The notes under the pieces were generated by a model. It saw nothing but the letters and a program-made list of their open reading frames with translations, searched no databases and was not told the DNA's origin. Of a stretch of 64,000 nucleotides of DNA, positions 22,036 through 32,390 are shown in pieces. Every line of letters begins with the position of its first letter. Within the stretch, counting starts at the first letter, position 1. Source of the DNA: Saturnia japonica (Eukaryota > Arthropoda > Insecta > Lepidoptera > Saturniidae); NCBI GenBank assembly GCA_033032175.1, contig CM065310.1:1116001-1180000 (forward strand), given 5' to 3'. The translations under genes and the position numbers were made by a program.

Positions 22036-22047
22036 TTTATGTCTTAA

Positions 22048-22488
22048 GTCTTCTCTACACGTCAACAGATGCATCTGCAGACGTCATCTTCGGATGCGTC
22101 CGCCGTCGTATAGAGGGGGTAATTTGCACGTCTGTTGTTAGTATTTAACATCCGTAGATGCGTCCGCCTCGAATCCGATTGTTGTTGATCTTTGTGGCAC
22201 GGATCGAAGGGTTTCGGCGCGAACGTCCGGCGTCTGTCCACACGTCTGAAGAGTTATCTGTTTTATCGGAGTTGCGACTGAGAGTGCACGCGTGCTTCTT
22301 GTGGTTTAATTCTTCTACTGCGATGCACACTCAAGTAGTAGTTAAATGTACTAAATAAATAAATAGCTGCGGCGGATACGGTCCTAATATCCATTTTTAT
22401 AAGCGTTACGTGCGAGTTGCGTGTGGACGGCTCGCGGTGATGCATCAGTCAGCGTCCGCGGACGCATCTGTAGACGTGTAGAGGAGAC
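22048..22488. mobile_element. Candidate MITE with about 35-bp terminal inverted repeats
   Basis: Left end 'gtcttctctacacgtcaaca' and right end, reverse-complemented, 'gtctcctctacacgtctaca' pair; similarity continues through 'gatgc.tc.gc.gacg' for about 35 bp. TTA flanks both sides (cTTA|a at the left, aca|TTAg at the right), compatible with a 3-bp target duplication of the PIF/Harbinger type. Noticeably GC-richer than its surroundings. The overlapping short open frames inside are shadows on both strands, so it is non-coding. Confidence 0.6.
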
Positions 22489-22539
22489 ATTAGGAACAAC
22501 TACAGAAACCATAATCTTACGCAGACGTAGCTGTCACGA

Positions 22540-23140
22540 ACGTCACTGTCTATAAGGAAGACACTTATGAACGTCAAAACAGTACTACCGGTTCGGAAAA
22601 CATTCCAGTCATTCAGTAGAACTGGCAAGAAACTGAATCGGTCTTATCAACATCTTTTTTTTATTTTAGCTATGTAAACGTCGAAACATACTTTTAACAC
22701 GCTACACGACGCGGAGGGAAAGGGACGAAACTATGCTATAAACCGAAATAGAAAGATAGGGCGGCGTCATCGCATCGGGTGAAAATAATGTGTTTTGACC
22801 AAATACATGTTGGATTTGACTAATCATGCGTCGCGTCAAGTAACGTGGCTTGACGTGATAAAGCATGATTCTGTCTGAAACGTTCAACTGCTATTATATT
22901 TTTAGTGAATGTACAGAGAGGGAGTCACGTAAAGATTCGCCCTATAAAAAAGAAAAACCCTTTCGACAATAAAACTTGCATAACATGATTCTTGAACTTA
23001 TTGTCCGGTAAATCGGTAATTGTTTAAGAAGTTTATTGTAGAACTTAACACAATTATCTAAAAAAAAAACTATGTTTACCCTACCAAGTCTAAAAGATAG
23101 CATAATTATTTTATATTCATTTCTAGCATTGAAATTGTAC
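22540..23140 (-). pseudogene. LINE ORF C-terminal fragment, family J copy 1 (interrupted)
   Basis: The minus strand near 23.0 kb reads 'DLPDNKFKNHVMQVLLSKG', preceded by 'CVKFYNKLLKQLP' one frame off. This is the extreme C-terminal segment (VRxYNxLPxxIxxLPxNxFKxxVKxxLLxKxxY) of jockey/CR1-like LINE reverse transcriptases. 22545-22660 is the collinear downstream block seen at 61741-61850 ('ccggttcggaaaacattcca'). About 200 bp of extra sequence (22690-22895) separates them. Frameshifted, with no RT core. Confidence 0.65.
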
Positions 23141-23482
23141 GTGTCGTTTACAAGCAGTTGTCAGTGCAAGCTATAAAAATAAATACAAGAATAATGTGAT
23201 ATGGTCAAGCACGCTTTTGCGGTCAACCAGGTCCTTGTAACATGTTACAAACAAAAACATGTTAAAACCAAACCATAAACGTATCGGATTACCAACAAAT
23301 CAGATTTGAAAAAAAACAATAACATTAAGTGTAAATATCATTGTATTAGTTAAGTTCTGTACATGTAAATTCTTAAGTTTGTGATATATTACTCGTTGCT
23401 ATGGCAACGATGATGGCATTATACTGAAGAATGATGCAAATTAAAAAAAAAATCTAAGCCCTTATTATCTCATAAATAATCT
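23141..23482. other. Unassigned stretch containing an X-box
   Basis: AT-rich. The one notable item is the palindromic motif annotated at 23395-23408. Confidence 0.45.
23395..23408. promoter_or_regulatory. RFX X-box-like palindrome
   Basis: GTTGCTATGGCAAC is a near-perfect inverted repeat fitting the RFX-factor X-box (GTTGCC-N2-GGCAAC). RFX sites commonly sit in promoters of ciliary genes. No such gene is visible nearby, so function is unproven. Confidence 0.4.
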
Positions 23483-23483
23483 A

Positions 23484-23781
23484 TTTATTAAAACGTGAAG
23501 CAAAACCTTTCTGCCCCTTTTTAGCGTATTGCGTACACGGAAGACTGTGAGATTTGGCATGATTAAAGTTTATATGGAGAAGGAGTGCAGAAAGTTAAAA
23601 TTTATCTATAATATATTTTACTAATATATTGAATTAAATAAATTGTCACTCAACGAAAAGTGACAGCAAGTGACGTAGATAATACTCATTGTTAGGTTCA
23701 TGAATACAGCAAATGTCAAACAGAAAATAGTCCATAATCAAAAAGTCGCTGGTCGAATTTCGATCTTGGTGCGATCGCTAG
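23484..23781 (+). mobile_element. Family A copy 5, internally deleted
   Basis: 'aaacgtgaagcaaaacctt' to 'cgatcttggtgcgatcgCTAG'+T. The 'gaatcctaaccc...ccccccaaaatatt' block is missing. The ending shows the CGATC/GATCG inverted pair next to CTAG. Confidence 0.8.
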
Positions 23782-23989
23782 TAAGTAGAAATCTACTTAG
23801 ATAATCATGTAGAAATTTGAGAATTATGATGACTAGTAAGCGTAAATAAATATAGGATTACAAACCGGTCTTTTTCATATAAAAGAAGGTTACAGAAATG
23901 ATAGCTCAGTAACAAGTCCGGTGAAACTGTAAAAGCCACAGCGGCTTCAGGGCCCGTAAGGCTAACAGTGTAGTCAGATCTAAAAAAAT

Positions 23990-24260
23990 TATAGCTCAGT
24001 CGGTAGCGAGTACGACCACCGCGTCGTTCGACATAAGTTCGAATCCCTGCAATGAGCCTGAGCGCCCGGTGAAGGAAAATATCGTGATGAAACCTTAGCA
24101 TGGTGGAGGGCTTTTACAAATGCCCGCCTGGCTAGCTACCAACCTCAAATTAAAAATCTGTCGCCAAGCACCAATAGGTATGTTCCGGCAGCTGCACTTG
24201 AGATGCCAGCTATCCACTAGGCTTAACGTGCTACCATCTTGGGCTACATCGTCATGTGTA
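23990..24260 (+). mobile_element. SINE-C, full-length tRNA-headed copy
   Basis: An RNA polymerase III A box (TAGCTCAGTCGG) at 23992 and B box (AGTTCGAATCC) at 24036 lie 44 bp apart, as in a tRNA. The sequence then runs into 'gagcctgagcgcccggtg', 'gcccgcctggctagctacc' and 'ccggcagctgcacttgag'. A tRNA-derived SINE with an internal promoter. It is not a functional tRNA gene: the head does not fold into a complete acceptor stem and is joined to the shared SINE body. Confidence 0.8.
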
Positions 24261-24604
24261 TATTGAGATTTTTACTCATTAAAGAATTATCACGTTATTA
24301 TCGTAACTTTTAGAAATTGATTTGTAATGACAGAATTAAGATTCAAAAAAACAAAATGGAACCCTAAAAGTGACCTATCAAAATTCTTACAGCAATATTC
24401 GAGAGATGCGCCCGAGGTATTATGATTCGTTGTTCAGTGTAACATCAATAATTTAACACAATATTGGTTTCACACTTCGATTTGACTTGACTATTATGAG
24501 GTTGTCTTTACATCATTTTGGTCATTTTAATAGGGAGGCCAAAAACAACAAATAGAGATAAATTTTTGGCTATTGAGAAAACTTTTTATTTTTATAACTG
24601 ACTA
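24261..24604. other. Unassigned stretch
   Basis: AT-rich, nothing recognised. Confidence 0.45.
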
Positions 24605-24720
24605 TAATGTTAGCCCTGAAGCCTCAGACGACTTTTACAGCATCACCGTGCCTTGGGAGCGAACCTCGGCATGGGCTGTTCCCGTAGTTAAAATAAAGTC
24701 GCGAACTGCCTAATGGGCGT
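24605..24720 (+). repeat. Family E copy 3, internally deleted
   Basis: 'gttagccctgaagcctcag', 'gacttttacagcatcaccg', 'cctcggcatgggctgttcc' and 'aaagtcgcgaactgccta'. Confidence 0.6.
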
Positions 24721-25564
24721 TGTCCAATTTTTTACACTTCCTTTTGTATTGGATTTTGGATAGTATGAAGAATTCAGAGAAACTAATTTGAATATTATAC
24801 TATTTTATGCTTTTTATGTTTTTGAATATAGCAGATATTATTTTTATGATGACGTATTCACCGGCTTAAATATTTGTTATCTGTTGGTTGTCATATACTC
24901 TGTGCTTATAATAATACCGCAGTGTGTATACCACCAACGTTGGTAAATTATTACATTTTTCGTAACTTTTGATTTGGTTTTATTATTAAACTAAATTTGA
25001 TATTTTACCGAAAACCAAAAAACTGCTTCACAAACGGCGAAGTTATTACAAAATCTCCTTCAAATTTAAAAGCCGTTAATTTTGGCGAATATAACAAGGG
25101 TTTTTAATGTTCTTATAAAAACGAAACGAAATTTGGTAGGAAAATTTAATTTCTGAAGAAACGAAAAGTAAATTTTGATTCAATACCCCTGATAACACAG
25201 AGGAGAAGAGAAGAGAAAAGAATCGGTTTTACAACTATCGATTATTGAAAGATTCAATTGATTAATTGTACACACCACAAAAGTGTGGTGTACATCGTGC
25301 ATCGTGCAGGCGTGTTAGCATGCTTCTTTTGATAAACAGAATAACATTTGACAAATGACAGTTGACAATTTAAAATACTACGCTATTTTTTTTAAATGTT
25401 CGGGTACCAAGCAAAGGAAACGCGTATGTTCTTGTGATAACGTCATGAAGGCCAAACAAAAGGCATGGGATTTTCTTCAAAAATGTATTTAATCATCTAC
25501 TATTTTTACTCTATTATTTTATAAAATTAACGTAGAATGCAATTCTTTGAAACGGTTTTTGATT
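24721..25564. other. Unassigned stretch with a short hairpin
   Basis: 25275-25293 forms ACACCACA-AAAG-TGTGGTGT. Otherwise AT-rich with no family match. Confidence 0.4.
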
Positions 25565-25800
25565 TAGCCCTGATTAAAAAAAATTAACAGTCCCAATTCC
25601 CTATCGTAGAAATAGAAAATATTTAATGAACTGTAAATTTATGTCATAACTAACTAGCACAAAAAAAATCCCTTACAGAACCTGTATAGGTACCTGTGTG
25701 GTGTGTACGAGTGTTGGGTACAGTCTAATGATGTCTGTTGGTAGCTAGTGAATGCAAGTGCAGTGTCACCTAGACTTGAGTTGCTGCAGGAGAGACTGGT
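25565..25800 (+). repeat. Family E copy 4, degenerate
   Basis: 'ttagccctgatt', 'attccctatcgtagaaat', 'cccttacagaacctg', 'ctgtgtggtgtgtacgag' and 'gcaagtgcagtgtcacct'. Most of the central block is gone. Confidence 0.55.
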
Positions 25801-25847
25801 CGTAGCGGGTGTGCGGGTCACAGAAGACTTATCCATGCATAGGGTAA

Positions 25848-25998
25848 AAAGCCAGTCATAGTGATTTATGCGCGTCGCGTTTCGGGATCAGCTGTGACTG
25901 TTAATGGATTATTGATTTCACAGCGGTCACAATTATTTTTAAATTGCACTGTGATTACCATCAGGTATACATTCAGCACTTTGCCGTTTTTTTTATAC
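25848..25998 (+). repeat. Family L copy 3, partial
   Basis: 'gcgcgtcgcgtttcggga', 'gatttcacagcggtcac' and 'ttttatacagcaaaggtg' follow the order of 52866-53097. Confidence 0.5.
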
Positions 25999-26002
25999 AG
26001 CA

Positions 26003-26093
26003 AAGGTGGCAAACAAGCATACGACCCGCCTTTTAGTAAGCGGCTACAGTAGCCTTTGGACGCTTGTAATACTATAGGCATTGTCATAAACGT
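26003..26093 (-). repeat. Family D end fragment
   Basis: 'ggcaaacaagcatacgaccc' then 'gtaagcggctacagtagcc' is the inverted F/D terminus, directly abutting family L. At 52.7-53.1 kb the same two families are also neighbours, but in the other relative orientation. Confidence 0.55.
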
Positions 26094-26629
26094 TTATTAA
26101 ATGACACCGAAAGATGGCGGTAGTCCGCACAATTCAGATATGAATAGGTAAACATTCACGGTACCTACCTACTGTGTGCGAGAAGAAATAAACTGAATGT
26201 TATCCTATTTTAATCGTTTTCTTAAATCAGAAATTGTGTAATTTAATTGGAAATTGCGGGCAACATGGGTTTACGGAAACGCCCATCACTCTTGGGTAAA
26301 AGGGCTTCCCTGGTCACTTTACGGGATAACTTCACCCACTCTATCGGCATTAAGCTCACCTTCACTCTTCATATTTGGAGCTGCCTTACTAAGAACAGGC
26401 ACCAGGTCCTATTCATAGATGCCCTTGGGGCGATCGTCATTAGTGATTGTGATTGCATTTTATGTTATACTTGTAAATGTTACAATAAGGCTAATTATAG
26501 TCGTATGTCGAAACTCTAGTGGTCTCGGTAATGCTATATATACCATAATGTTGTTTATTGTCCGTTATTAAAAGGTATGTTTAAAACAGGTCTGTACATC
26601 TTATTTTCCCTCCACACACGAACCCGAAT
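26094..26629. other. Unassigned stretch with GC-richer block
   Basis: 26265-26440 is GC-richer ('cgcccatcactcttgggtaa', 'gggcttccctggtcacttt') and keeps a plus frame of 90 codons with no family motif. Probably an unrecognised repeat fragment. Confidence 0.35.
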
Positions 26630-26722
26630 CATTACAGCATCACTAGTGCGTTACCAACTTGAACCTCCCTATCCCAAGGATCTCTGGAAAACCTGCCCAC
26701 CGCAGGAACACAACACAAGGTT
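26630..26722 (-). repeat. Family F fragment
   Basis: 'gtgcgttaccaacttgaacc', 'tcccaaggatctctgga' and 'caccgcaggaacacaacaca' invert the F block of 300-562. Confidence 0.6.
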
Positions 26723-26734
26723 TTTTTTTTTAAA

Positions 26735-27015
26735 CTGAGTATACTGTTAGCCTGGCTTTTCCGTGGTTTGGGAGCGAGCGCTTAGGGCACTCAGCCGTGA
26801 AGCGTGGGCAACAAGCACGCAAGGGTGCCAAAGTGGCCGGACCTCGGCTTGGGCTGTTGCCGCGGCTGCAAAGAAGTTGCGATCACTAACCCATACATAT
26901 ATACCTCCTGGGAAGGAGGAAGGAACATGTGTATACATATTAAGTGATCTGAAAACATGCTCGAAAATATCGAAAAAAAGAAGAAAAAGGTCCCTTACAG
27001 AACCTATGTACCTAT
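26735..27015 (+). repeat. Family E copy 5, near-complete
   Basis: 'cactcagccgtgaagcgtgg', 'gtggccggacctcggc', 'ttgccgcggctgcaaag', then 'ggtcccttacagaacc'. Both strands have short open frames here because of its higher GC. They are not conserved with the other copies. Confidence 0.65.
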
Positions 27016-27399
27016 GGTTATTTGACTGTGATCTTCTTTAGGATGGAGTACTCCACCAGTCTATTCGACCCAAGTAGAGAGAAATCTCTAAAAAAATTAT
27101 TTTAGAGGTTCTTTCGACCTCGTCCTGCACTAAGCGTGTTGGTTACAATTTAAATCATAAATTGGCAACTCAACGTCAATATGCAAGCGAGGCTGTCACC
27201 TATCATCAGATAACCAGAAGTGTCACTTCACCCTAAAAACTGAATGCCCATAACCACGATCGTGATTAATTGATTTCGTGCGTTTTGTTGTTTTATTTTT
27301 ACTCTCAGAATGTACAGTGATCATGATTTACAAATATCGTTGGATAATACACTATTTTTAAATTAGCTGGCATATTTTTGTATTGCAAGTACGTGTTAT

Positions 27400-27600
27400 C
27401 TATACTTAATAAATATAATAAAGAGGAAGAGTTTTTTGATTTTTTAAGCATGCTAATCTCTGGAACTACCAGTAGGATTCAATAAATTACTTTTGTATAT
27501 GATAGCCAAATTCACGGGGAATAGTATAAAGTATTTAACATATCTCTGCTAACCTTAAATATTGATTTTTGTTAAATCAGTAGGAAGTGAAAACCCTCAC
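27400..27600 (+). mobile_element. Helitron-like 5' end fragment
   Basis: A|TCTATACTTAATAAATATAA, then 'catgctaatctctggaacta' and 'ccagtaggattcaataaatt'. This matches the start seen inverted at 11.95 kb. No CTAG end was found downstream. Confidence 0.45.
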
Positions 27601-28160
27601 GAATTGCTTTATCCAGTGTGCTGGCGTAATAGTTAATGATAAGAAAGTACAATATTTTATAAAAATTTTTTTTTTTCAATATATCAAAAAACGTTTGTGA
27701 TAGCATATACCTATCTCTTATACATAATCCACATTAAGGTAATTCGCAGAAAAAAGTTGTTGACGATTCAAAATTGCTTTATGAGTAATATTTTTAAACA
27801 ATAAATATATATTAATCTTTACGAACAAAAGTTACTTTATCGTGAAGTTAAATTTTGCTCTTTATAGCATGTTATTTGAACTCATATTATAGGAGATAAA
27901 GAAAAATTCAAATAATTTGTACATGTGAGAAATGAAAATAAATATGATAGGCAACACGGGTGCGTCAGTGTCGCGGAGCGATGCTTGTCGGATAAAATTA
28001 ACACGGGTAACACGGGCACTCACAAGAGGTAAGTAAACTTTGCCAAAAAGGAACACTTAGATATAAAGTACAGATTCCTTGTTAATTAACTAATCAATCA
28101 ATAAAAACATAAAATGAAGGAAATTGAAATAACTACGTAATGGATGAACTTAGGTATTTT
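27601..28160. other. Unassigned AT-rich stretch
   Basis: No shared repeat or coding evidence. Confidence 0.45.
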
Positions 28161-28164
28161 TAAT

Positions 28165-28500
28165 TGATTTAAAATGTGCACCGTCGATGGTGTTTTAGCG
28201 GAGACGAGGAACAGAGAGTAAAGTTCCTCATCCGCCGTAGAAAAGGGAGGATCCTCCGGCCAGACGGGTGCTATGTCCTGGCGGGCAGCTGCCCCGACTA
28301 TTGTAGTCAGGTTCTTGTATATACACTCAACGATAGAGTTAATTTCTATAGCGCGATGTAGGATAGCAGGATGCGTCTTATGTGGCTCGATGGATGTCGC
28401 TATGTGTCGCTACGTAGTTGCGTCGACGCGTCGATGTGTCAGTTGTGGCGAGATAGATGTCCCTATATCGATGTCGCTACAGTGTCATCTATGATCTGTA
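28165..28500 (+). repeat. GC-rich block, probably a retroelement fragment
   Basis: Contrasts in base composition with its flanks. 'gaaaagggaggatcctccgg', 'ccagacgggtgctatgtcc' and a run of 'gatgtcgctatgtgtcgct' words. Three overlapping plus frames are open but none carries a motif I recognise. It occurs once in the window. Confidence 0.3.
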
Positions 28501-29515
28501 TTGATTTGATGATTTTATTTACCATTTACAAATTTTTGATTTTTTTTAAATTACTTATTCGTATAATATATATCGGTTTTCAAAATTGTATTACTCAGGA
28601 ACTATGCTTAATTAACATGTGAGAGTTTTACTTTTACATTCGAATCGATTCAACCTACAGGAATCTGCAATAAAAAGGGATGTCATGAAATTGGCTCCCA
28701 TAAAACACTGTGTATAACAAAAAGAAATGTAGATTTATGGTCGCCCCACACTCATTTTGAGTGCACCGTGTTCTTTGTTTATCTCTGGGCCTTGTCGACA
28801 GCGACCATCACTGCGTAATTAGAAAACGAAACACTTTTCATAATAATTTACCGGACAGCGAATTTTTATCACAAGCAATTCGAAACCTTACGTTCTAGAA
28901 GACAGATTTGAAATGGAAAAATATTTGCAATAACTTGTTCGACGTATAAAAGATTTTTATACTAAAAAAGTTTGAAATATTACTTTTGTCAATGACATTA
29001 TAATTTATTTTTTATAAAACAGAATAAGAAATCAAATAAGGTACTTACTTGAACGAACATACGTTATCATGAGGTCTCTAAAATATTGATTAATACAAAA
29101 CGAGTAATATCTAAATAAAATTCACAACTTAAGACGAAGTATCACCATAACCATGCTACTTGCCATATGTGCTTTCTTAGGGCATGAAATAAATAAATGA
29201 TGTTTTTGATTATGATGATTTTTTTAATTTGGAATCATTCGACATAGATTCTCCGGAACAATTTCATTTTGCAAGGTCATCTCGTAGGGTCCTAATTAAG
29301 CGTACGATGACATGACCACCGCATGCGAAAACTAATATAAACGACAATCTGTCTATCCAACGGGCAGCTATATTACGAGATTATATGGATTACAGGATTA
29401 CCGAGCGGCCGCCGCTGCCCGAGCCAAGATAAGATACGGTTTGGAGTGCAGGATTTGTCGACGAAAATAATATATTCGTTTACGATGCACTTTTAATAAT
29501 ACACTATTATTGATA
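28501..29515. other. Unassigned stretch
   Basis: Nothing recognised. 29400-29460 is briefly GC-rich. Confidence 0.45.
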
Positions 29516-29637
29516 CTAGCGGTCGCCCAACGATCGAATTTCGACCAGCGACTTTTTAATCATACTTGGACTATTTTCTGCGTGCGCGCAATTTTCCTAA
29601 GAAGGAGTACGAAGTTTTTGCTTCGCGTATTAACATA
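29516..29637 (-). mobile_element. Family A copy 6, both ends with the middle deleted
   Basis: The reverse complement ends 'gggcgaccgCTAG'+T and begins 'acgcgaagcaaaaact'. About 230 bp of interior are missing. An (atg)n run follows at 29637-29652. Confidence 0.7.
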
Positions 29638-30126
29638 ATGATGATGATGATGATTAGATTAAGACGAACATGGTCGGCAAGACATTTAGAGAGTATTGTT
29701 TTAACAGAAAACCTGCTGTCACGCTTTATCTGAATAAACGTGTAGAGCGCGAGAGAGACAACTGCAGCTTGGATTGATTAAACCCATGTAAAATTTTAAT
29801 CTCGCATTCGTCTCCTCCAAAACTGATCCGTTTTTTTTAGGAATGATATGTTTGATTTGTTTGTTGGATGTCTGATAACGGCAGTATTAGTGGGTAATAT
29901 TATTAATACTGCTCACATCAATTACCTAATATTCCCACCAATTAGCCACAACTTTATTTTATGATTGGTGTTGTATTACAATATTAAACAATTCATTTGG
30001 GGGTACAGTGTCATATTTTTTTTCATGTTATTTTGTCCAAGATTCTCAAATTACCTCAATCTTAATTTGCGTACTCGTTCATTTACGTTTTGGAGACATT
30101 GCTGGTTTTTCAGTTAAGTCATTATC
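29638..30126. other. Unassigned stretch
   Basis: (ATG)n microsatellite at the left edge, then AT-rich sequence with nothing recognised. Confidence 0.45.
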
Positions 30127-30474
30127 ATTATATTAATTCGTGAAGCAAAAACTTTATACCCCTTTTTAAGCGTATTGCATGCACGGAAGACTGAGATTTG
30201 GCATGGTTAATGTTTAAATGGAAAAGGAGTGCAGAAAGCTAAAATTTATCTGTAATATATGTTATATTAAATCAATTTAATTAATACTGCGAATCCTAAA
30301 CCTACCAGTGCCATTGAACTTAGACCCCCCAAAATATTGATATTGTCATTCAATGAAAAGTGACAGCAAGTGATATAATATTCATTGTTTAGGTTCATAC
30401 TGCAAATGTCAAACAGAAAATAGTCTATGATTAAAAAGTCGCTGATAAAATTTCGATCATTGGGCGACCGATAG
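30127..30474 (+). mobile_element. Family A copy 7, full length
   Basis: 348 bp from 'attaattcgtgaagcaaaaa' to 'cattgggcgaccgATAG'. The final C of CTAG is mutated. Confidence 0.85.
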
Positions 30475-30654
30475 TTAATATAAATGTGTACTAATTGATA
30501 ATAGTCATACGCAAAAGTAATATCATAATTGTATTTAAGACTATCTTTGGTTTCAATGCAATTACACGCCGTTCCATTTAAAATATTCCTGTCCGAAGAT
30601 CAAATTAACTCATTAATTTTAGTAACTTACAGTTATTTTTTATTATAGAACTAG

Positions 30655-31134
30655 CTGTGCCCGCGGTTTCGCTCACGAGGATTACAGAATGCCGGCTATT
30701 TTAACAACAAAAATGCTTATGGTGTTCCTTAGAAGATAGGCGTATACTCTCTGTGACTTTTTTGTAGGTCTTTTTAATGTCTACAATTACTTTCCTACAT
30801 TAATTTGCTATATCTCTTATGGTTTACTCAGCGTAAACCATTTAAGCGTCCGAATTGATTCACCATAACCAGTTTTTTATTTGTACTGAACGCTAATTAT
30901 TTTTCCAAAATATAAGTAAGCTAAGTTACTCCCTATAAAATCAGCTATCTACCAGTGAAAGTCCCGTCAAAATCGGTCTAATCATATCGGAGATTACCCG
31001 GAACAAACAGACAGACGGACAAAAAATTTAAAAATGGGTTTTGTTTATAGTATCATATATACTTTAATATGCATTTAGTAAAAAACTGTTATTTTAACAT
31101 TACAAACAAACACTTCAATTTTATTAACTGTATA
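30655..31134 (-). mobile_element. Family B copy 3, the satellite founder
   Basis: Plus-strand order: 'ACTAGCTGTGCCCGCGG', 'tttcgctcacgaggatta', 'ggtttactcagcgtaaacc', 'gctatctaccagtgaaagtc', 'acattacaaacaaacacttc', 'aattttattaactgtatag'. On the minus strand it begins TCTATACAGTTAATAAAAT and ends CAGCTAG|T. Its terminal 17 bp (31118-31134) are also the first bases of satellite monomer 1, so element and array overlap. Confidence 0.75.
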
Positions 31135-31976
31135 GACAAGACTGCATGTCATAGTTTATCATGTGTAATACAAAATAGCAATAAGACAAATCAGTTTTAC
31201 AATAAAAGGAACTCTTATTCCTGTCCATTACAGAATGCATATATTGAGTTACCTCCGGCATTTTATTAACTGTATAGACAAGACTGCATGTCATAGTTTA
31301 TCATGTGTAATACAAAATAGCAATAAGACAAATCAGTTTTACAATAAAAGGAACTCTTATTCCTGTCCATTACAGAATGCATATATTGAGTTACCTCCGG
31401 CATTTTATTAACTGTATAGACAAGACTGCATGTCATAGTTTATCATGTGTAATACAAAATAGCAATAAGACAAATCAGTTTTACAATAAAAGGAACTCTT
31501 ATTCCTGTCCATTACAGAATGCATATATTGAGTTACCTCCGGCATTTTATTAACTGTATAGACAAGACTGCATGTCATAGTTTATCATGTGTAATACAAA
31601 ATAGCAATAAGACAAATCAGTTTTACAATAAAAGGAACTCTTATTCCTGTCCATTACAGAATGCATATATTGAGTTACCTCCGGCATTTTATTAACTGTA
31701 TAGACAAGACTGCATGTCATAGTTTATCATGTGTAATACAAAATAGCAATAAGACAAATCAGTTTTACAATAAAAGGAACTCTTATTCCTGTCCATTACA
31801 GAATGCATATATTGAGTTACCTCCGGCATTTTATTAACTGTATAGACAAGACTGCATGTCATAGTTTATCATGTGTAATACAAAATAGCAATAAGACAAA
31901 TCAGTTTTACAATAAAAGGAACTCTTATTCCTGTCCATTACAGAATGCATATATTGAGTTACCTCCGGCATTTTAT

Positions 31977-32390
31977 TAACTGTATAGACAAGACTGCATG
32001 TCATAGTTTTCATGTGTAATACAAAATAGCAATAAAAAATCAGTTTTACAATAAAAGGAATCTTATTCCTGTCCATTACAGAATGCTATATTGAGTTACC
32101 TCCGGCATTTTATTAACTGTATAGACAAGACTATGTCATAGTTTATCATGTGTAATAAAAATAGCAATAAGACAAATCAGTTTTACAATAAAAGGAACTC
32201 TTATTCCTGTCCATTACAGAATGCATATATTGAGTTACCTCCGGCATTTTATTAACTGTATAGAAAGACTGCATGTCATAGTTTATCATGTGTAATACAA
32301 AATAGCAATAAGACAAATCAGTTTTACAATAAAAGGAACTCTTATTCCTGTCCATTACAGAATGCATATATTAGTTACCTCCGGCATTTT
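31977..32390. repeat. Deletion-rich monomers
   Basis: About three consecutive monomers carry at least eight small deletions (for example 'atagttttcatg', 'caataaaaaatcag', 'gactatgtcat', 'tatagaaagactg') and no substitutions that I saw, flanked by perfect monomers. A sequencing-error signature is likelier than biology. Confidence 0.7.

Noticed and set aside
22145..22445. Three overlapping open frames on both strands
   Set aside because: They lie inside a GC-rich MITE candidate, where fewer stops are expected, and carry no protein motif.
23990..24050. Functional tRNA gene
   Set aside because: A and B boxes are present, but the sequence continues into the SINE-C body shared with six other loci. 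It is a SINE head.
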